From the NCBI RefSeq assembly GCF_000746525.1, contig NZ_CP009048.1, positions 5,655,501-5,719,500 on the forward strand: DNA of 64,000 bases. Direction: 5' to 3'. The stretch's first letter is position 1, and every line of letters starts with the position of its first letter. A program made the position numbers and the translations under genes. The notes under the pieces were generated by a model that saw only the letters and a list, made by a program, of their open reading frames with translations, did no database searches and was not told the DNA's origin. Positions 44,797-53,666 of this stretch are shown one piece after another. This DNA comes from Pseudomonas alkylphenolica (lineage in GTDB: Bacteria > Pseudomonadota > Gammaproteobacteria > Pseudomonadales > Pseudomonadaceae).

Positions 44797-46212
44797 TCAC
44801 AGGCCTGCGTGGGCGGCAATGGCGGCAGCGATGGCCAGGGCCAGCTCTTCGGGTTTGCGCTTGATCGAGTAGTTGGTCAGTTCCGGATGGCTTTCAACGA
44901 AGCTGGTATTGAACTGACCGCTGCGGAATTCCGGATTGCGCAGGATTTCCTGGTAGTAGGCGGCAGTGGTCTTCACCCCTTGCACGCGCATGTCGTCCAG
45001 AGCCCGCAGGCCGCGGTCCATGGCTTCTTCCCAGGTCAGCGCCCAGACCACCAGTTTCAGACACATCGAGTCGTAGAACGGTGGGATGGTGTAACCGGTA
45101 TAGATCGCCGTGTCGGTCCGCACGCCAGGGCCGCCGGGTGCGTAGTAACGGGTGATCTTGCCGAAGCTGGGCAGGAAGTTGTTCTTCGGATCTTCAGCAT
45201 TGATCCGGAACTGCAGGGCAAAGCCGCGGTGCTGGATGTCTTCCTGCTTCACCGACAGCGGCAGGCCGGAAGCAATACGGATCTGCTCGCGAACGATGTC
45301 GATACCGGTGATTTCTTCGGTGATGGTGTGTTCCACCTGCACCCGGGTGTTCATCTCCATGAAGTACACCTCGCCATCGGCGAGCAGGAACTCCACGGTA
45401 CCGGCGTTCTCGTAGCCCACCGCTTTGGCTGCACGCACCGACAGGTCGCCGATATAGGCGCGCTGTTCAGGGGTCAGTTGCGGGCTTGGGGCGATTTCGA
45501 TCAGTTTCTGGTTGCGGCGCTGGATCGAGCAATCGCGCTCGAACAGGTGCACAACGTTGCCGAAGCTGTCACCGAGGATCTGCGCCTCGATGTGTTTCGG
45601 GTTGACGATGCATTTTTCCAGGAACACTTCCGCCGAACCAAAGGCCTTGGTCGCTTCGGAAATGACTCGCGGGAATGCCTGTTCCAGCTCCTCGCGGCTG
45701 TTGCAGCGACGAATACCGCGGCCGCCACCACCGGAGGTGGCCTTGAGCATCACCGGGTAACCGATGCGGTCACCGTCCTCAAGCGCCTCGTGAATGTCGG
45801 CAACATTGCCTTCGGTGCCCGGAGTCACCGGCACACCGGCTTTGATCATGCTGCGCCGGGCTTCGGTCTTGTCGCCCATGCGGCGAATGACTTCAGCTGC
45901 CGGACCAATGAACTTGATCCCACGTTCAGCGCAGATGTCCGCAAGTTCAGCGTTCTCCGACAGAAAACCATAACCGGGATGCAGCGCATCACAACCGGTT
46001 TCCACGGCCAGGTTCACCAGCTTGCGCGGGTTCAGGTAGCCGGCCAGGGGCTCGGCACCAATGCTGTGGGCCTCGTCTGCACGCTTGACGTGCAAGGCAT
46101 GGCGGTCGGCGTCGGAGTAGATCGCCACGGAGCGAATGCCCATCTCGGCGCAGGCACGCACGATCCGAACTGCGATTTCACCCCTGTTGGCGATCAGGAT
46201 TTTTTTTATCAC
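44797..46212 (-). CDS. pycA: Pyruvate carboxylase subunit A (biotin carboxylase)
   Basis: 471 residues from a GTG. Biotin carboxylase domain order: N-terminal KILIANRGEIAVRIVRAC, ATP-grasp with TSGGGGRGIRRC, EMNTRVQVEHTITE and the C-terminal barrel. It charges the biotin of PycB with bicarbonate. The GTG places the protein at usual length; a longer frame upstream is unlikely. Divergent from a LysR-type regulator. Confidence 0.95.
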   Translation of the reverse strand: MIKKILIANRGEIAVRIVRACAEMGIRSVAIYSDADRHALHVKRADEAHSIGAEPLAGYLNPRKLVNLAVETGCDALHPGYGFLSENAELADICAERGIKFIGPAAEVIRRMGDKTEARRSMIKAGVPVTPGTEGNVADIHEALEDGDRIGYPVMLKATSGGGGRGIRRCNSREELEQAFPRVISEATKAFGSAEVFLEKCIVNPKHIEAQILGDSFGNVVHLFERDCSIQRRNQKLIEIAPSPQLTPEQRAYIGDLSVRAAKAVGYENAGTVEFLLADGEVYFMEMNTRVQVEHTITEEITGIDIVREQIRIASGLPLSVKQEDIQHRGFALQFRINAEDPKNNFLPSFGKITRYYAPGGPGVRTDTAIYTGYTIPPFYDSMCLKLVVWALTWEEAMDRGLRALDDMRVQGVKTTAAYYQEILRNPEFRSGQFNTSFVESHPELTNYSIKRKPEELALAIAAAIAAHAGL

Positions 46213-46400
46213 TGGAGTATTCCCAAGGCCGCTAGAACAAACGAGCCGGCACCGCCGGTCGGCGCGTGACCAATCGTCGCTGGCCAGTCGCATCTTTACC
46301 CTAGCGCTGTCTCTGGATAAACAAAAATCAATATTTATTAGGGCGTGCATTAGCAAAAGCTTATAGTGCTGTTACAAGGTTTTGCCGGGATGTGGAAAAA

Positions 46401-47363
46401 ATGCGTAAGTCATTGATGCGTATGACATTGCGTCAGTTGCAGATCTTCAATGAGGTCTGTGATTTGCGTTCCTACAGCCGCGCGGCCGAGGAGATGAACC
46501 TCACGCAACCCGCCGTTAGTCTACAGATCCGCCAGCTCGAAGAACTGGTGGGTCAGCCGCTGTTCGAGTACGTCGGCAAAAAACTCTACCTGACCGAGGC
46601 TGCCGAAGCCCTGCAGCGCGCCAGCCGGGACATCTTCGGCCGCCTGGAAAGCCTCGACATGCAGCTCTCCGACATGCAGGGCTCGTTGCAAGGGCAGCTG
46701 AAGCTGGCAGTGGAATCCAGTGCCAAATACTTCGTCCCGCATCTGTTTGCCGCCTTCAAGCGCCTGCACCCTGAAGTCAATCTTACCCTTACCGTGGTCA
46801 ACCGGGCCCAGGCCATCCGTCGCCTCTCGGACAACCGTGACGACCTGATCATCATGTCCATGGTGCCCCAGGACATGGGCCTGGAATTCCTGCCGTTTCT
46901 CAACAATCCGATTGTCGCCGTGGCACCGCCGGATCATCCCTTGTGCAAGCTGGAAAAGCTGCGCTTGCAAGATCTTGAACCGCACACCCTGCTGGTTCGC
47001 GAACAAGGTTCGGGTACCCGCAAGGCCTGCGAGGAGTACTTCAAGGACAAGCGCGTGCACTTCACCCAGACCCTTGAGGTCGCCTCGGCCGATGCCCAGC
47101 GCGAATGTGTGATTGCCGGCCTGGGCATTGCCCTGCTGACCCGGCATGCGCTGAACCTGGAACTGGCTACCGGGATGCTGCGCGAGCTACCGGTCGAAGA
47201 ACTGCCGCTGTACCGCAGCTGGTGCGTGGTACAGGCCAAGGCCAAGCGGCAGTCGCCGGTGGCTTTGGCCTTTCTTGCATTCATCCGTAGCGAACGAACG
47301 CAAATCAGCGGGCTTGTTGAGCGTTTTTCGGGGAGTTTGCCGCCGATACCTGCCATACGCTGA
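46401..47363 (+). CDS. LysR-type regulator PycR-like
   Basis: 320 residues from the ATG at 46401 (later in-frame ATGs at 46416 and 46422 are possible). LysR helix-turn-helix (LRSYSRAAEEMNLTQPAVSLQ), CbbR-like effector domain with LVREQGSGTRKACEEYF. In P. aeruginosa the equivalent gene, divergent from pyruvate carboxylase, is known as pycR; here the function is inferred from that context. Confidence 0.93.
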   Translation: MRKSLMRMTLRQLQIFNEVCDLRSYSRAAEEMNLTQPAVSLQIRQLEELVGQPLFEYVGKKLYLTEAAEALQRASRDIFGRLESLDMQLSDMQGSLQGQLKLAVESSAKYFVPHLFAAFKRLHPEVNLTLTVVNRAQAIRRLSDNRDDLIIMSMVPQDMGLEFLPFLNNPIVAVAPPDHPLCKLEKLRLQDLEPHTLLVREQGSGTRKACEEYFKDKRVHFTQTLEVASADAQRECVIAGLGIALLTRHALNLELATGMLRELPVEELPLYRSWCVVQAKAKRQSPVALAFLAFIRSERTQISGLVERFSGSLPPIPAIR

Positions 47364-47523
47364 TGGCTTGCAACTCGGGGTAATCGGCGATTTCCTGGAG
47401 CAGGCGGCGTTGTTCGGAGTAGCTTTCGATCGCGCGGCGGTACTCCATGCGGCGCTGATCTTTCTCCTGCTGCTTGCGGGACTTGGCGTTGGGTTGATAC
47501 GAGCCATCGAGTTCACGAGCCAT
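47305..47523 (-). CDS. Small charged hypothetical protein overlapping the LysR 3' end
   Basis: 72 residues: MARELDGSYQPNAKSRKQQE, then KDQRRMEYRRAIESY and so on, strongly helical and basic. An AGGGAG Shine-Dalgarno lies about 8 bases before the ATG at 47523. Its last 59 bases overlap the convergent LysR gene. The helical charged composition and the Shine-Dalgarno support a real gene of unknown function. Confidence 0.65.
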   Translation of the reverse strand: MARELDGSYQPNAKSRKQQEKDQRRMEYRRAIESYSEQRRLLQEIADYPELQAISVWQVSAANSPKNAQQAR

Positions 47524-47622
47524 TGCATATCTCCCTGATCGAGTGCGGGAGTTTCAGCCTGACTACGCGGCGTTACGATTTGGCGGCGTGCCAATGACAA
47601 ATCGATGAAAGGACAGACATCC

Positions 47623-47696
47623 CTGTGGGAGCGGGCTTGCCCCGCGATGCGATGTGGCTGAAAGACCGCAATCGCGGGGCAAGCCCGCTCCCACAG
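47623..47696. repeat. REP pair in inverse order
   Basis: CTGTGGGAGCGGGCTTGCCC then its inverse after 26 bases, between the small ORF and the RpiR gene, 28 bases after the RpiR stop. Same unit order as the pair at 36076. Confidence 0.92.
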
Positions 47697-47723
47697 CCAT
47701 ACATAGGTGCAGCCAGGGCTGTA

Positions 47724-48590
47724 TCAGTCGTCCATCGCCTTGATCGACTTGGGCGACAGGCGCAGGCTGCGCAAGCTGCGTTTGACGCTCTTGAGGTGAT
47801 TGACCAGGCTCGGACCACGCGCCATGGCCACGCCCATGGCGAGCACATCGATCACCACCAGGTGGGCAATACGCGAGGTCAGCGGGGTGTAGATTTCCGT
47901 GTCTTCGTGTACGTCGATCGCCAGATTCACGGTCGACAGCTCGGCCAATGGGGTCTGGCTCGGGCACAGGGTAATCAGGGTGGCACCGCTTTCACGCACC
48001 AGGTTGGCGGTGATCAGCAGGTCCTTGGAACGCCCTGACTGGGAAATGCAGATGGCCACATCACCCGGCTTCAGGGTCACCGCCGACATTGCCTGCATAT
48101 GCGGGTCGGAATACGCCGCCGCCGTGAGCAGCAGACGGAAGAACTTGTGCTGGGCGTCAGCCGCCACTGCGCCGGACGCGCCAAAACCATAGAACTCGAC
48201 GCGCTGGGCCTGGGCCATGGCCGAAACCGCACGCTGCAGGGCCTGAGGGTCGAGGTGCTCGCGCACTTCCATCAGGGTATGCAGGGTGGTGTCGAAAATC
48301 TTCAGGCTGTAATCGGCGACCGAGTCGTCTTCATGAATGGCGAACTGGCCAAAGCTGGCACCGGCCGCCAAGCTCTGGGCCAGCTTGAGCTTGAGGTCCT
48401 GGAACCCGGAACAACCGATGGCTCGGCAAAAGCGCACGATGGTCGGCTCGCTGATACCAACGCTGTGGGCAAGATCGGCCATGGAGCTGTGCATGACGGC
48501 TGCGGGATCCAGCAGTACGTGATCGGCAACTTTGAGTTCCGATTTGCGTAACAGATGGCGCGACTGGGCGATGTGTTGCAACAGATTCAA
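47724..48590 (-). CDS. RpiR-family regulator with SIS domain (HexR-like)
   Basis: 288 residues, start TTG. N-terminal RpiR helix-turn-helix (MADLAHSVGISEPTIVRFCRAIG) and a SIS sugar-phosphate isomerase-like domain (about 120-260: FYGFGASGAVAADAQHKFFR, CISQSGRSKDLL). It is a paralogue of HexR, the KDPG-sensing repressor of glucose genes, but lies beside a second zwf gene rather than zwf-edd-glk. A palindrome in the divergent region with zwf is the likely operator. Confidence 0.92.
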   Translation of the reverse strand: MNLLQHIAQSRHLLRKSELKVADHVLLDPAAVMHSSMADLAHSVGISEPTIVRFCRAIGCSGFQDLKLKLAQSLAAGASFGQFAIHEDDSVADYSLKIFDTTLHTLMEVREHLDPQALQRAVSAMAQAQRVEFYGFGASGAVAADAQHKFFRLLLTAAAYSDPHMQAMSAVTLKPGDVAICISQSGRSKDLLITANLVRESGATLITLCPSQTPLAELSTVNLAIDVHEDTEIYTPLTSRIAHLVVIDVLAMGVAMARGPSLVNHLKSVKRSLRSLRLSPKSIKAMDD

Positions 48591-48633
48591 GGGCAGGACT
48601 CGGTTATGATCGACTGACCGGGTTGTAGCTTTC

Positions 48634-48650
48634 TTGTAGTTATACTACAT
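48634..48650. promoter_or_regulatory. Candidate RpiR operator upstream of zwf
   Basis: TGTAGT-TAT-ACTACA is a perfect inverted repeat (48635-48649). An extra TTGTAG half-site lies at 48623-48628. It is midway between the divergent RpiR gene and zwf starts. The HexR consensus is TTGT-N7/8-ACAA, to which this is related but not identical. Confidence 0.6.
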
Positions 48651-48694
48651 GACCGGCGACCCGCCCAGCTAAACGAACCAGGAGAGTGGTGGTA

Positions 48695-50137
48695 TTGACT
48701 ATCCCTTGCGACATTATGGTGTTCGGCGGCACCGGTGATCTGGCCCTGCATAAACTGCTTCCGGCGCTCTATCACCTGTATCGCGAGGGCCGCCTGCACA
48801 TCGCCGTGCGCATCATTGCCCTGGCCCGGCGCAACCTGCCGCGCAGTGAGTATCTCAAGCTCGCCGAACGCCGCTGCCGGGCGCAGATTGCCCGCAACGA
48901 CTTCGACGAGGATGTCTGGGCGCGTTTCTGCGCACGTCTGGACTACTTCGCCATGGATGCCGCGCAAAGTGCCGACTTCGGTCGCCTGGCGCGCTTTCTC
49001 GGCGAACCGGGCGGGCTGACCCGCGTCTACTACCTGGCGACCGCACCGAATCTGTTCGTGCCCATCGCCAACCACCTGAAAGTTGCCGGCCTGGCCGAAA
49101 GCGAAGCACGCATTGTCCTGGAAAAACCCATCGGTCATTCACTGGAATCGGCTACTGCGATCAACCAGGCCATCGGCGCAGTGTTCGACGAGTCGCAGGT
49201 GTTTCGCATCGACCACTACCTGGGTAAGGAAACCGTGCAGAATCTCATGGCCTTGCGCTTTGCCAATGCCCTGCTGGAACCGGTGTGGCGCAACAACCAG
49301 ATCGATCATGTACAGATCAGCGTCTGTGAAAGCCTCGGCGTAGAGAACCGCGGCGCTTACTACGACCGCGCCGGGGCGACCCGCGACATGCTGCAGAACC
49401 ACCTGCTGCAACTGCTCTGTCTGGTGGCGATGGAGCCGCCCGCGCAATTCGAGGCGGAAGCGGTGCGCGACGAGAAGGTGAAAATCCTCAAGGCCCTCAA
49501 ACCCATCGACGGCCAGGACGTGCAGGACAAAACCGTGCGCGGTCAGTACAGCGCCGGCAAGATCGGCGGCCAGGAAGTCCCTGCCTACTATTTCGAGAAA
49601 GATGTCGACAACGACAGCGATACCGAGACCTTCGTCGCCGTTGAAGCGCATATCGACAATTGGCGCTGGGCGGGTGTGCCCTTCTATCTGCGCACCGGCA
49701 AGCGCCTGGCCAAACGCTCGTCGCAGATCGTCATCCAGTTCAAGCCCGTACCCCATCGCCTGTTCGAGGGCGATCAGGCCAACCAGCTGCTGATCCAGCT
49801 GCAGCCAGACGAGCGCATCAGCCTGCAGATGATGACCAAGACGCCCGGCAAGGGGATGCGCCTGGAGCCCGTCGAGCTGAACCTGAACCTTGCTCAGGTA
49901 TTCGGCCAGACCCGGCGCTGGGACGCCTATGAGCGCCTGCTGCTGGATGTACTCGAAGGCGACTCGACGCTGTTCATGCGCCGTGACGAGGTCGAAGCGG
50001 CCTGGGCCTGGATCGATCCGATCCTTAACGGCTGGCAGGAACACTTCCAGGCGCCCAGGCCCTACCCGGCCGGTTCCAACGGCCCGGAGCAAGCCCATAG
50101 CCTGCTGGCGCGCCAAGGTAGCGCCTGGCACGACTGA
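48695..50137 (+). CDS. zwf: Glucose-6-phosphate dehydrogenase, second paralogue
   Basis: 480 residues. N-terminal NADP fold (FGGTGDLALHKLLPALY), active-site RIDHYLGKETVQN with catalytic histidine, and C-terminal GTGKRLAKR-type segment. First and rate-limiting step of Entner-Doudoroff and pentose-phosphate metabolism. The TTG at 48695 (MTIPCDIM) is preferred for its distance from GGAGAG; a GTG three codons upstream is possible. It is divergent from the RpiR-type regulator. Confidence 0.94.
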   Translation: MTIPCDIMVFGGTGDLALHKLLPALYHLYREGRLHIAVRIIALARRNLPRSEYLKLAERRCRAQIARNDFDEDVWARFCARLDYFAMDAAQSADFGRLARFLGEPGGLTRVYYLATAPNLFVPIANHLKVAGLAESEARIVLEKPIGHSLESATAINQAIGAVFDESQVFRIDHYLGKETVQNLMALRFANALLEPVWRNNQIDHVQISVCESLGVENRGAYYDRAGATRDMLQNHLLQLLCLVAMEPPAQFEAEAVRDEKVKILKALKPIDGQDVQDKTVRGQYSAGKIGGQEVPAYYFEKDVDNDSDTETFVAVEAHIDNWRWAGVPFYLRTGKRLAKRSSQIVIQFKPVPHRLFEGDQANQLLIQLQPDERISLQMMTKTPGKGMRLEPVELNLNLAQVFGQTRRWDAYERLLLDVLEGDSTLFMRRDEVEAAWAWIDPILNGWQEHFQAPRPYPAGSNGPEQAHSLLARQGSAWHD

Positions 50138-50160
50138 AAACCTTCCTGCTCCATTGAGCA

Positions 50161-50213
50161 CCTCGATAACCAGAAGATGGGCTTGCAACATGTGTTGCAA
50201 CCCATCATCGAGG
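50161..50213 (+). promoter_or_regulatory. Leader hairpin that pairs with the ribosome binding site
   Basis: A two-part stem: inner GATGGG-C-TTGCAACA pairs with TGTTGCAA-CCCATC (50176-50206), and outer CCTCGAT (50161-50167) pairs with ATCGAGG (50207-50213). The 3' arm GAGG (50210-50213) is the only good Shine-Dalgarno for the ATG at 50223. No T run follows, so it is not a terminator. Confidence 0.7.
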
Positions 50214-50222
50214 AATCAAGGC

Positions 50223-50546
50223 ATGACCATCGCAACCAAGGACTGGACCATTCAAAACGACCTGATGCCAGGCATCGGCGGGGGAAGTTTCCGCGTGCGC
50301 GGCACCGTCACGGTCGCCCACCCTGGCATCACCCCCGTATTGGTAAAGCCCGATCTTCAGGACCGATCCTTAGCGTTGAACCTGAAGCTGGAGCTGGTAC
50401 AGGAAGAAGGCATCTTTACCCAGGTACAGACCGACAAAGAAGTCTGCTTCGAGATGTCTGGCGATCACAGCTACATCCCTTGCGTGAGGGTGCTACATGA
50501 GGGTGAGATTCTGGCCATCGTCGACGAGATCATCACCACCAACTGA
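50223..50546 (+). CDS. Hypothetical protein, 107 residues
   Basis: 107 residues, beta-rich with no signal peptide and no membrane helix. It begins MTIATKDWTIQNDLMPGIGG and ends in a hydrophobic strand (ILAIVDEIIT). Family not recognised. It follows zwf by 85 bases that hold a long hairpin burying its Shine-Dalgarno. The next gene is convergent. Confidence 0.75.
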   Translation: MTIATKDWTIQNDLMPGIGGGSFRVRGTVTVAHPGITPVLVKPDLQDRSLALNLKLELVQEEGIFTQVQTDKEVCFEMSGDHSYIPCVRVLHEGEILAIVDEIITTN

Positions 50547-50583
50547 CGTGTCCAGCAGCAGGCCTGTGTTCAAGCACGGCCTG

Positions 50584-53442
50584 CTAGCTGATAAGGCGAG
50601 TCATGCTACGCTCCAGCAGCGCACCGAATGCACTGGCATCCACCGGCTTGCTGATCAGGTAACCCTGCACTTCGTCACACCCCTGCTCGCGCAGCAACGC
50701 CAACTGCTCCGGGGTTTCCACGCCCTCGGCAACCACTTTCAGATCCAGGCTCTTGGCCATGGCAATGATCGCCCGGGTGATCGCGGCGTCTTCGCTGCCT
50801 TCGTGTAGGCCACGAATAAAAGCCTGGTCGATCTTGACGTAGTCCACCGGGAAACGCTTGAGGTAGCTGAGCGATGAATAGCCCGTGCCGAAATCGTCGA
50901 TCGCCAGCTTGACCCCGAGTTCATGCAGCTGCTGAAAGGTGGTGATGATGTGCTCGACGCTGTCGAGTAACTGGCTCTCGGTCAGCTCCAGCTCCAGCAG
51001 GTGCGGGGCCAGGCCGCTCTCCTCCAGGACCTGGCGCACCAGGCTGACCAGCTTGCCCTGACGCAATTGATACACCGACAGATTCACCGAAACACGGATC
51101 GGCGCCAGCCCCTGGCGCTGCCATTCGCAAGCCTGCCAGCAGGCCTGGCGCAGAACGAACTCACCAATGGGCGCGATCATTCCGGTCTCTTCGGCCAGGC
51201 CGATGAATTCACTGGGTGGGACCATGCCCCATTGCGGATGCTGCCAGCGCACCAACGCTTCGGCCGCCAGCAAGCGCCCCTGACGCAGGCACAGCTTGGG
51301 CTGGTAGTAGACCAGCAACTGCCGCTCCTCGATGGCCTTGCGCAAGTGGTTCTCCAGTTGCAGACGCTCAAGGGTGCTGGCACGCAGGTTCTCGGTGTAG
51401 AACTGAAAGCTGTCGCCGCCCAGATGCTTGGCATGCTGCTTGGCCATGTCGGCCTGGCTGACCAGCGCGCCCAGGTCAAAGGTGGCATCGGACAACAAGC
51501 TGATGCCTACCGAAGCACTGATCACCACTTCATGGCCATCCAGACGCTGCGGTACCCGCAGTTTGTCCAGCAGGCGCGTGGTCACCCGTACCAGGCTGGA
51601 CAGGTTGTTGTAGCCATCGAACAGCACGGCAAACTCATCGCCGGACAAACGCGCCACGGTATCGGCCTCCGGCACGGCGTTGGCGATGCGTTGGGCCATC
51701 TTTTTCAACAGTTGGTCAGCCAGCTCATGCCCGAGGCTTTCATTGAGCAACTTGAAGCGGTCCAGGTCGATGTGCAGCAATGCCAGGCTGCGGCCGTTAA
51801 GCCTTACCCGCTGCCCGGCATCGTGCAGGCGCAAGCGGAACAGCGCGCGGTTGGCCAACCCGGTCAGCTCGTCGTAATGCGCCAGGTAGCGCAGGCGCTC
51901 CTCCGACTCACGGCGGGCCGACAGGTCGGTATAGAAGCCGACAATATTGCTGATAGTGCCACGGGCATCACGGACCCCGTTCAGTTGCAGCCATTGCGGA
52001 TACAAATCGCCATTCTTGCGTGCTTCAACCAACTCCCCCTGCCAGCGCCCCTGCTGATCCAGAGCCTGTTCAATGGCCAGGCTGTGCCGTCGCGCATCAC
52101 GGCTGCTGGGCAGCTCCAGGGCGTTGCGTGAGAGCAGTTCTTCACGGGAATAGCCGGTGACTTCGCAGTACGCCTGATTGACCGCCAGCAGCACGAAATC
52201 CGGGTCAAGAATGGCAATGCCTTCGCTGGCCGCCTCGAATACCGTGGCTGCCAGACGTTGCTGTTCCTCCTGAGCCTTCTGCGCAGAAACATCGCGGCGC
52301 GTGCCAAGCATGCGCACGACCTTGCCATTGGCGCCGTGCTCGACCGCCCGGCCGCGGTCTTCGATCCAGCACCAATGCCCCTGGCTGTGGCGCACCCGGT
52401 ACTCGACCCGGTAATCCTCGCTGCGCCCTTTGAGGTGCTCGACCAGTGTCCGGCGCAACAGCGGTAAATCGTCTGGATGCAGGCGTGGCTTGAGGTCATT
52501 GCGCACGCTGCGTACCTGGGCCGGTTCCAGGCCGAACAATTCGCGTAGCTGGGTATGGTGGACCTCATCGGTCTCCAGGTTCCAGTCCCACAAACCCAAC
52601 TCACTGGCCTCCAGAGCCAGGGCCAGGCGCTGTTCGCTTTTGCTTAGCGCATGGTTGGCTTGATCAACTCGGGATTCCAGGCCGACCTGAGCCTCACGCA
52701 ATTGCTCCTCGATCAGGCGCCGCTGCTCAACTTCGCCGGCCAGCGCCTGATTGAGCTGCTCGCTGTGACGCTGGGCGGTCTGCAGGTGTTCAATCAAGGC
52801 CTGGTTCTGAAAACGTTTGAGTAGCCCAACTTCGATCAGTCGATTGACCTGCCAGGCCACCACCAGCAAGGCCCCCAACAAAATCAGGCCAAGCCAGCCC
52901 CAGCCTCGATGCTGTTCGTCACCACTCCAGAACAAGAAGGCGATCGGCGGCAGCAGACAAGGCAAGGTGAAGCTGAGGAAAGCCGGCAGGCTGACGGCAT
53001 AGGCAATACTGGCAGACAGCGTCGCCGCCCCCAGCAGGCCAAACACCCAGGCCTGCTGCACAAAGTTATCCACAGGGACCAGGGCAATCGCGGCGCTGGC
53101 CAGGGTCAGGCCACTGAACGCCGAGCCCAGCAAAAACATGCGCCACCAGGTCGGCTGAGCCTGGCGATCGGGCATGGCCGAATCAAACGCGGCCACCTGG
53201 ATAACCCGCAGGGCCACCAGCGCCATTAACCAGACCACCCAGACGCTGACCTGCAGGTAGCGCGCCGGGCTCCAGAGCAACCAGGCACAGACCAAACCGT
53301 TGAGCAGCATGAACAGGGTGGGCAGCAACGAGCCTTGATAGAGCAGGCGGGTGCGCTCTACGGCCAGTTGCGTAGCGAATTGCTTACGAATACTCCCGCG
53401 CGTCCCCAGAGGTACGCCGACGGAGCCGGAACCAGATGTCAT
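50584..53442 (-). CDS. Membrane GGDEF-EAL protein with PAS domains
   Basis: 952 residues. N-terminal region (about 20-230) with about six membrane helices, a coiled coil (about 235-300), two PAS/PAC domains (about 300-540), a GGDEF domain (about 560-700, signature LSGDEF) and an EAL domain (about 710-950, EALVRW near 740). It makes or breaks c-di-GMP. Because both catalytic cores look complete it may be bifunctional; the first G of GGDEF is S. The start at 53442 gives [17 protein letters not shown]. Confidence 0.92.
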   Translation of the reverse strand: MTSGSGSVGVPLGTRGSIRKQFATQLAVERTRLLYQGSLLPTLFMLLNGLVCAWLLWSPARYLQVSVWVVWLMALVALRVIQVAAFDSAMPDRQAQPTWWRMFLLGSAFSGLTLASAAIALVPVDNFVQQAWVFGLLGAATLSASIAYAVSLPAFLSFTLPCLLPPIAFLFWSGDEQHRGWGWLGLILLGALLVVAWQVNRLIEVGLLKRFQNQALIEHLQTAQRHSEQLNQALAGEVEQRRLIEEQLREAQVGLESRVDQANHALSKSEQRLALALEASELGLWDWNLETDEVHHTQLRELFGLEPAQVRSVRNDLKPRLHPDDLPLLRRTLVEHLKGRSEDYRVEYRVRHSQGHWCWIEDRGRAVEHGANGKVVRMLGTRRDVSAQKAQEEQQRLAATVFEAASEGIAILDPDFVLLAVNQAYCEVTGYSREELLSRNALELPSSRDARRHSLAIEQALDQQGRWQGELVEARKNGDLYPQWLQLNGVRDARGTISNIVGFYTDLSARRESEERLRYLAHYDELTGLANRALFRLRLHDAGQRVRLNGRSLALLHIDLDRFKLLNESLGHELADQLLKKMAQRIANAVPEADTVARLSGDEFAVLFDGYNNLSSLVRVTTRLLDKLRVPQRLDGHEVVISASVGISLLSDATFDLGALVSQADMAKQHAKHLGGDSFQFYTENLRASTLERLQLENHLRKAIEERQLLVYYQPKLCLRQGRLLAAEALVRWQHPQWGMVPPSEFIGLAEETGMIAPIGEFVLRQACWQACEWQRQGLAPIRVSVNLSVYQLRQGKLVSLVRQVLEESGLAPHLLELELTESQLLDSVEHIITTFQQLHELGVKLAIDDFGTGYSSLSYLKRFPVDYVKIDQAFIRGLHEGSEDAAITRAIIAMAKSLDLKVVAEGVETPEQLALLREQGCDEVQGYLISKPVDASAFGALLERSMTRLIS

Positions 53443-53666
53443 AGGCAGTGTTCTTGTAATGGTTAGCCCTAAACGTGCACGGAGCATACACAAGCAAACG
53501 CCTGCGCCAAACTGCTCTGGATCATTATTCTGCTCTGCGGTTTTCCGACGAAAAGCGCTCAAGCGCGCAGGCCTTGGGCTGGAGCCCGATGACCGGCCAG
53601 TCGGGAGGACGAAGTTTTTCTACTGTATATTTGCCCAAGGGTTGCCCGCGCCCCTAAAATGGTCGG

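Noticed and set aside
43034..44872. 612-codon plus-strand frame opposite pycB
   Set aside because: Antisense shadow; the minus-strand protein has a full biotin-enzyme domain set.
44755..46269. 504-codon plus-strand frame opposite pycA
   Set aside because: Antisense shadow of the biotin carboxylase gene.
46300..46400. LysR operator between pycA and its regulator
   Set aside because: TTAGCAAAAGCTTATA-like repeats are present but the arms are imperfect and several equal alternatives exist in this AT-rich stretch.
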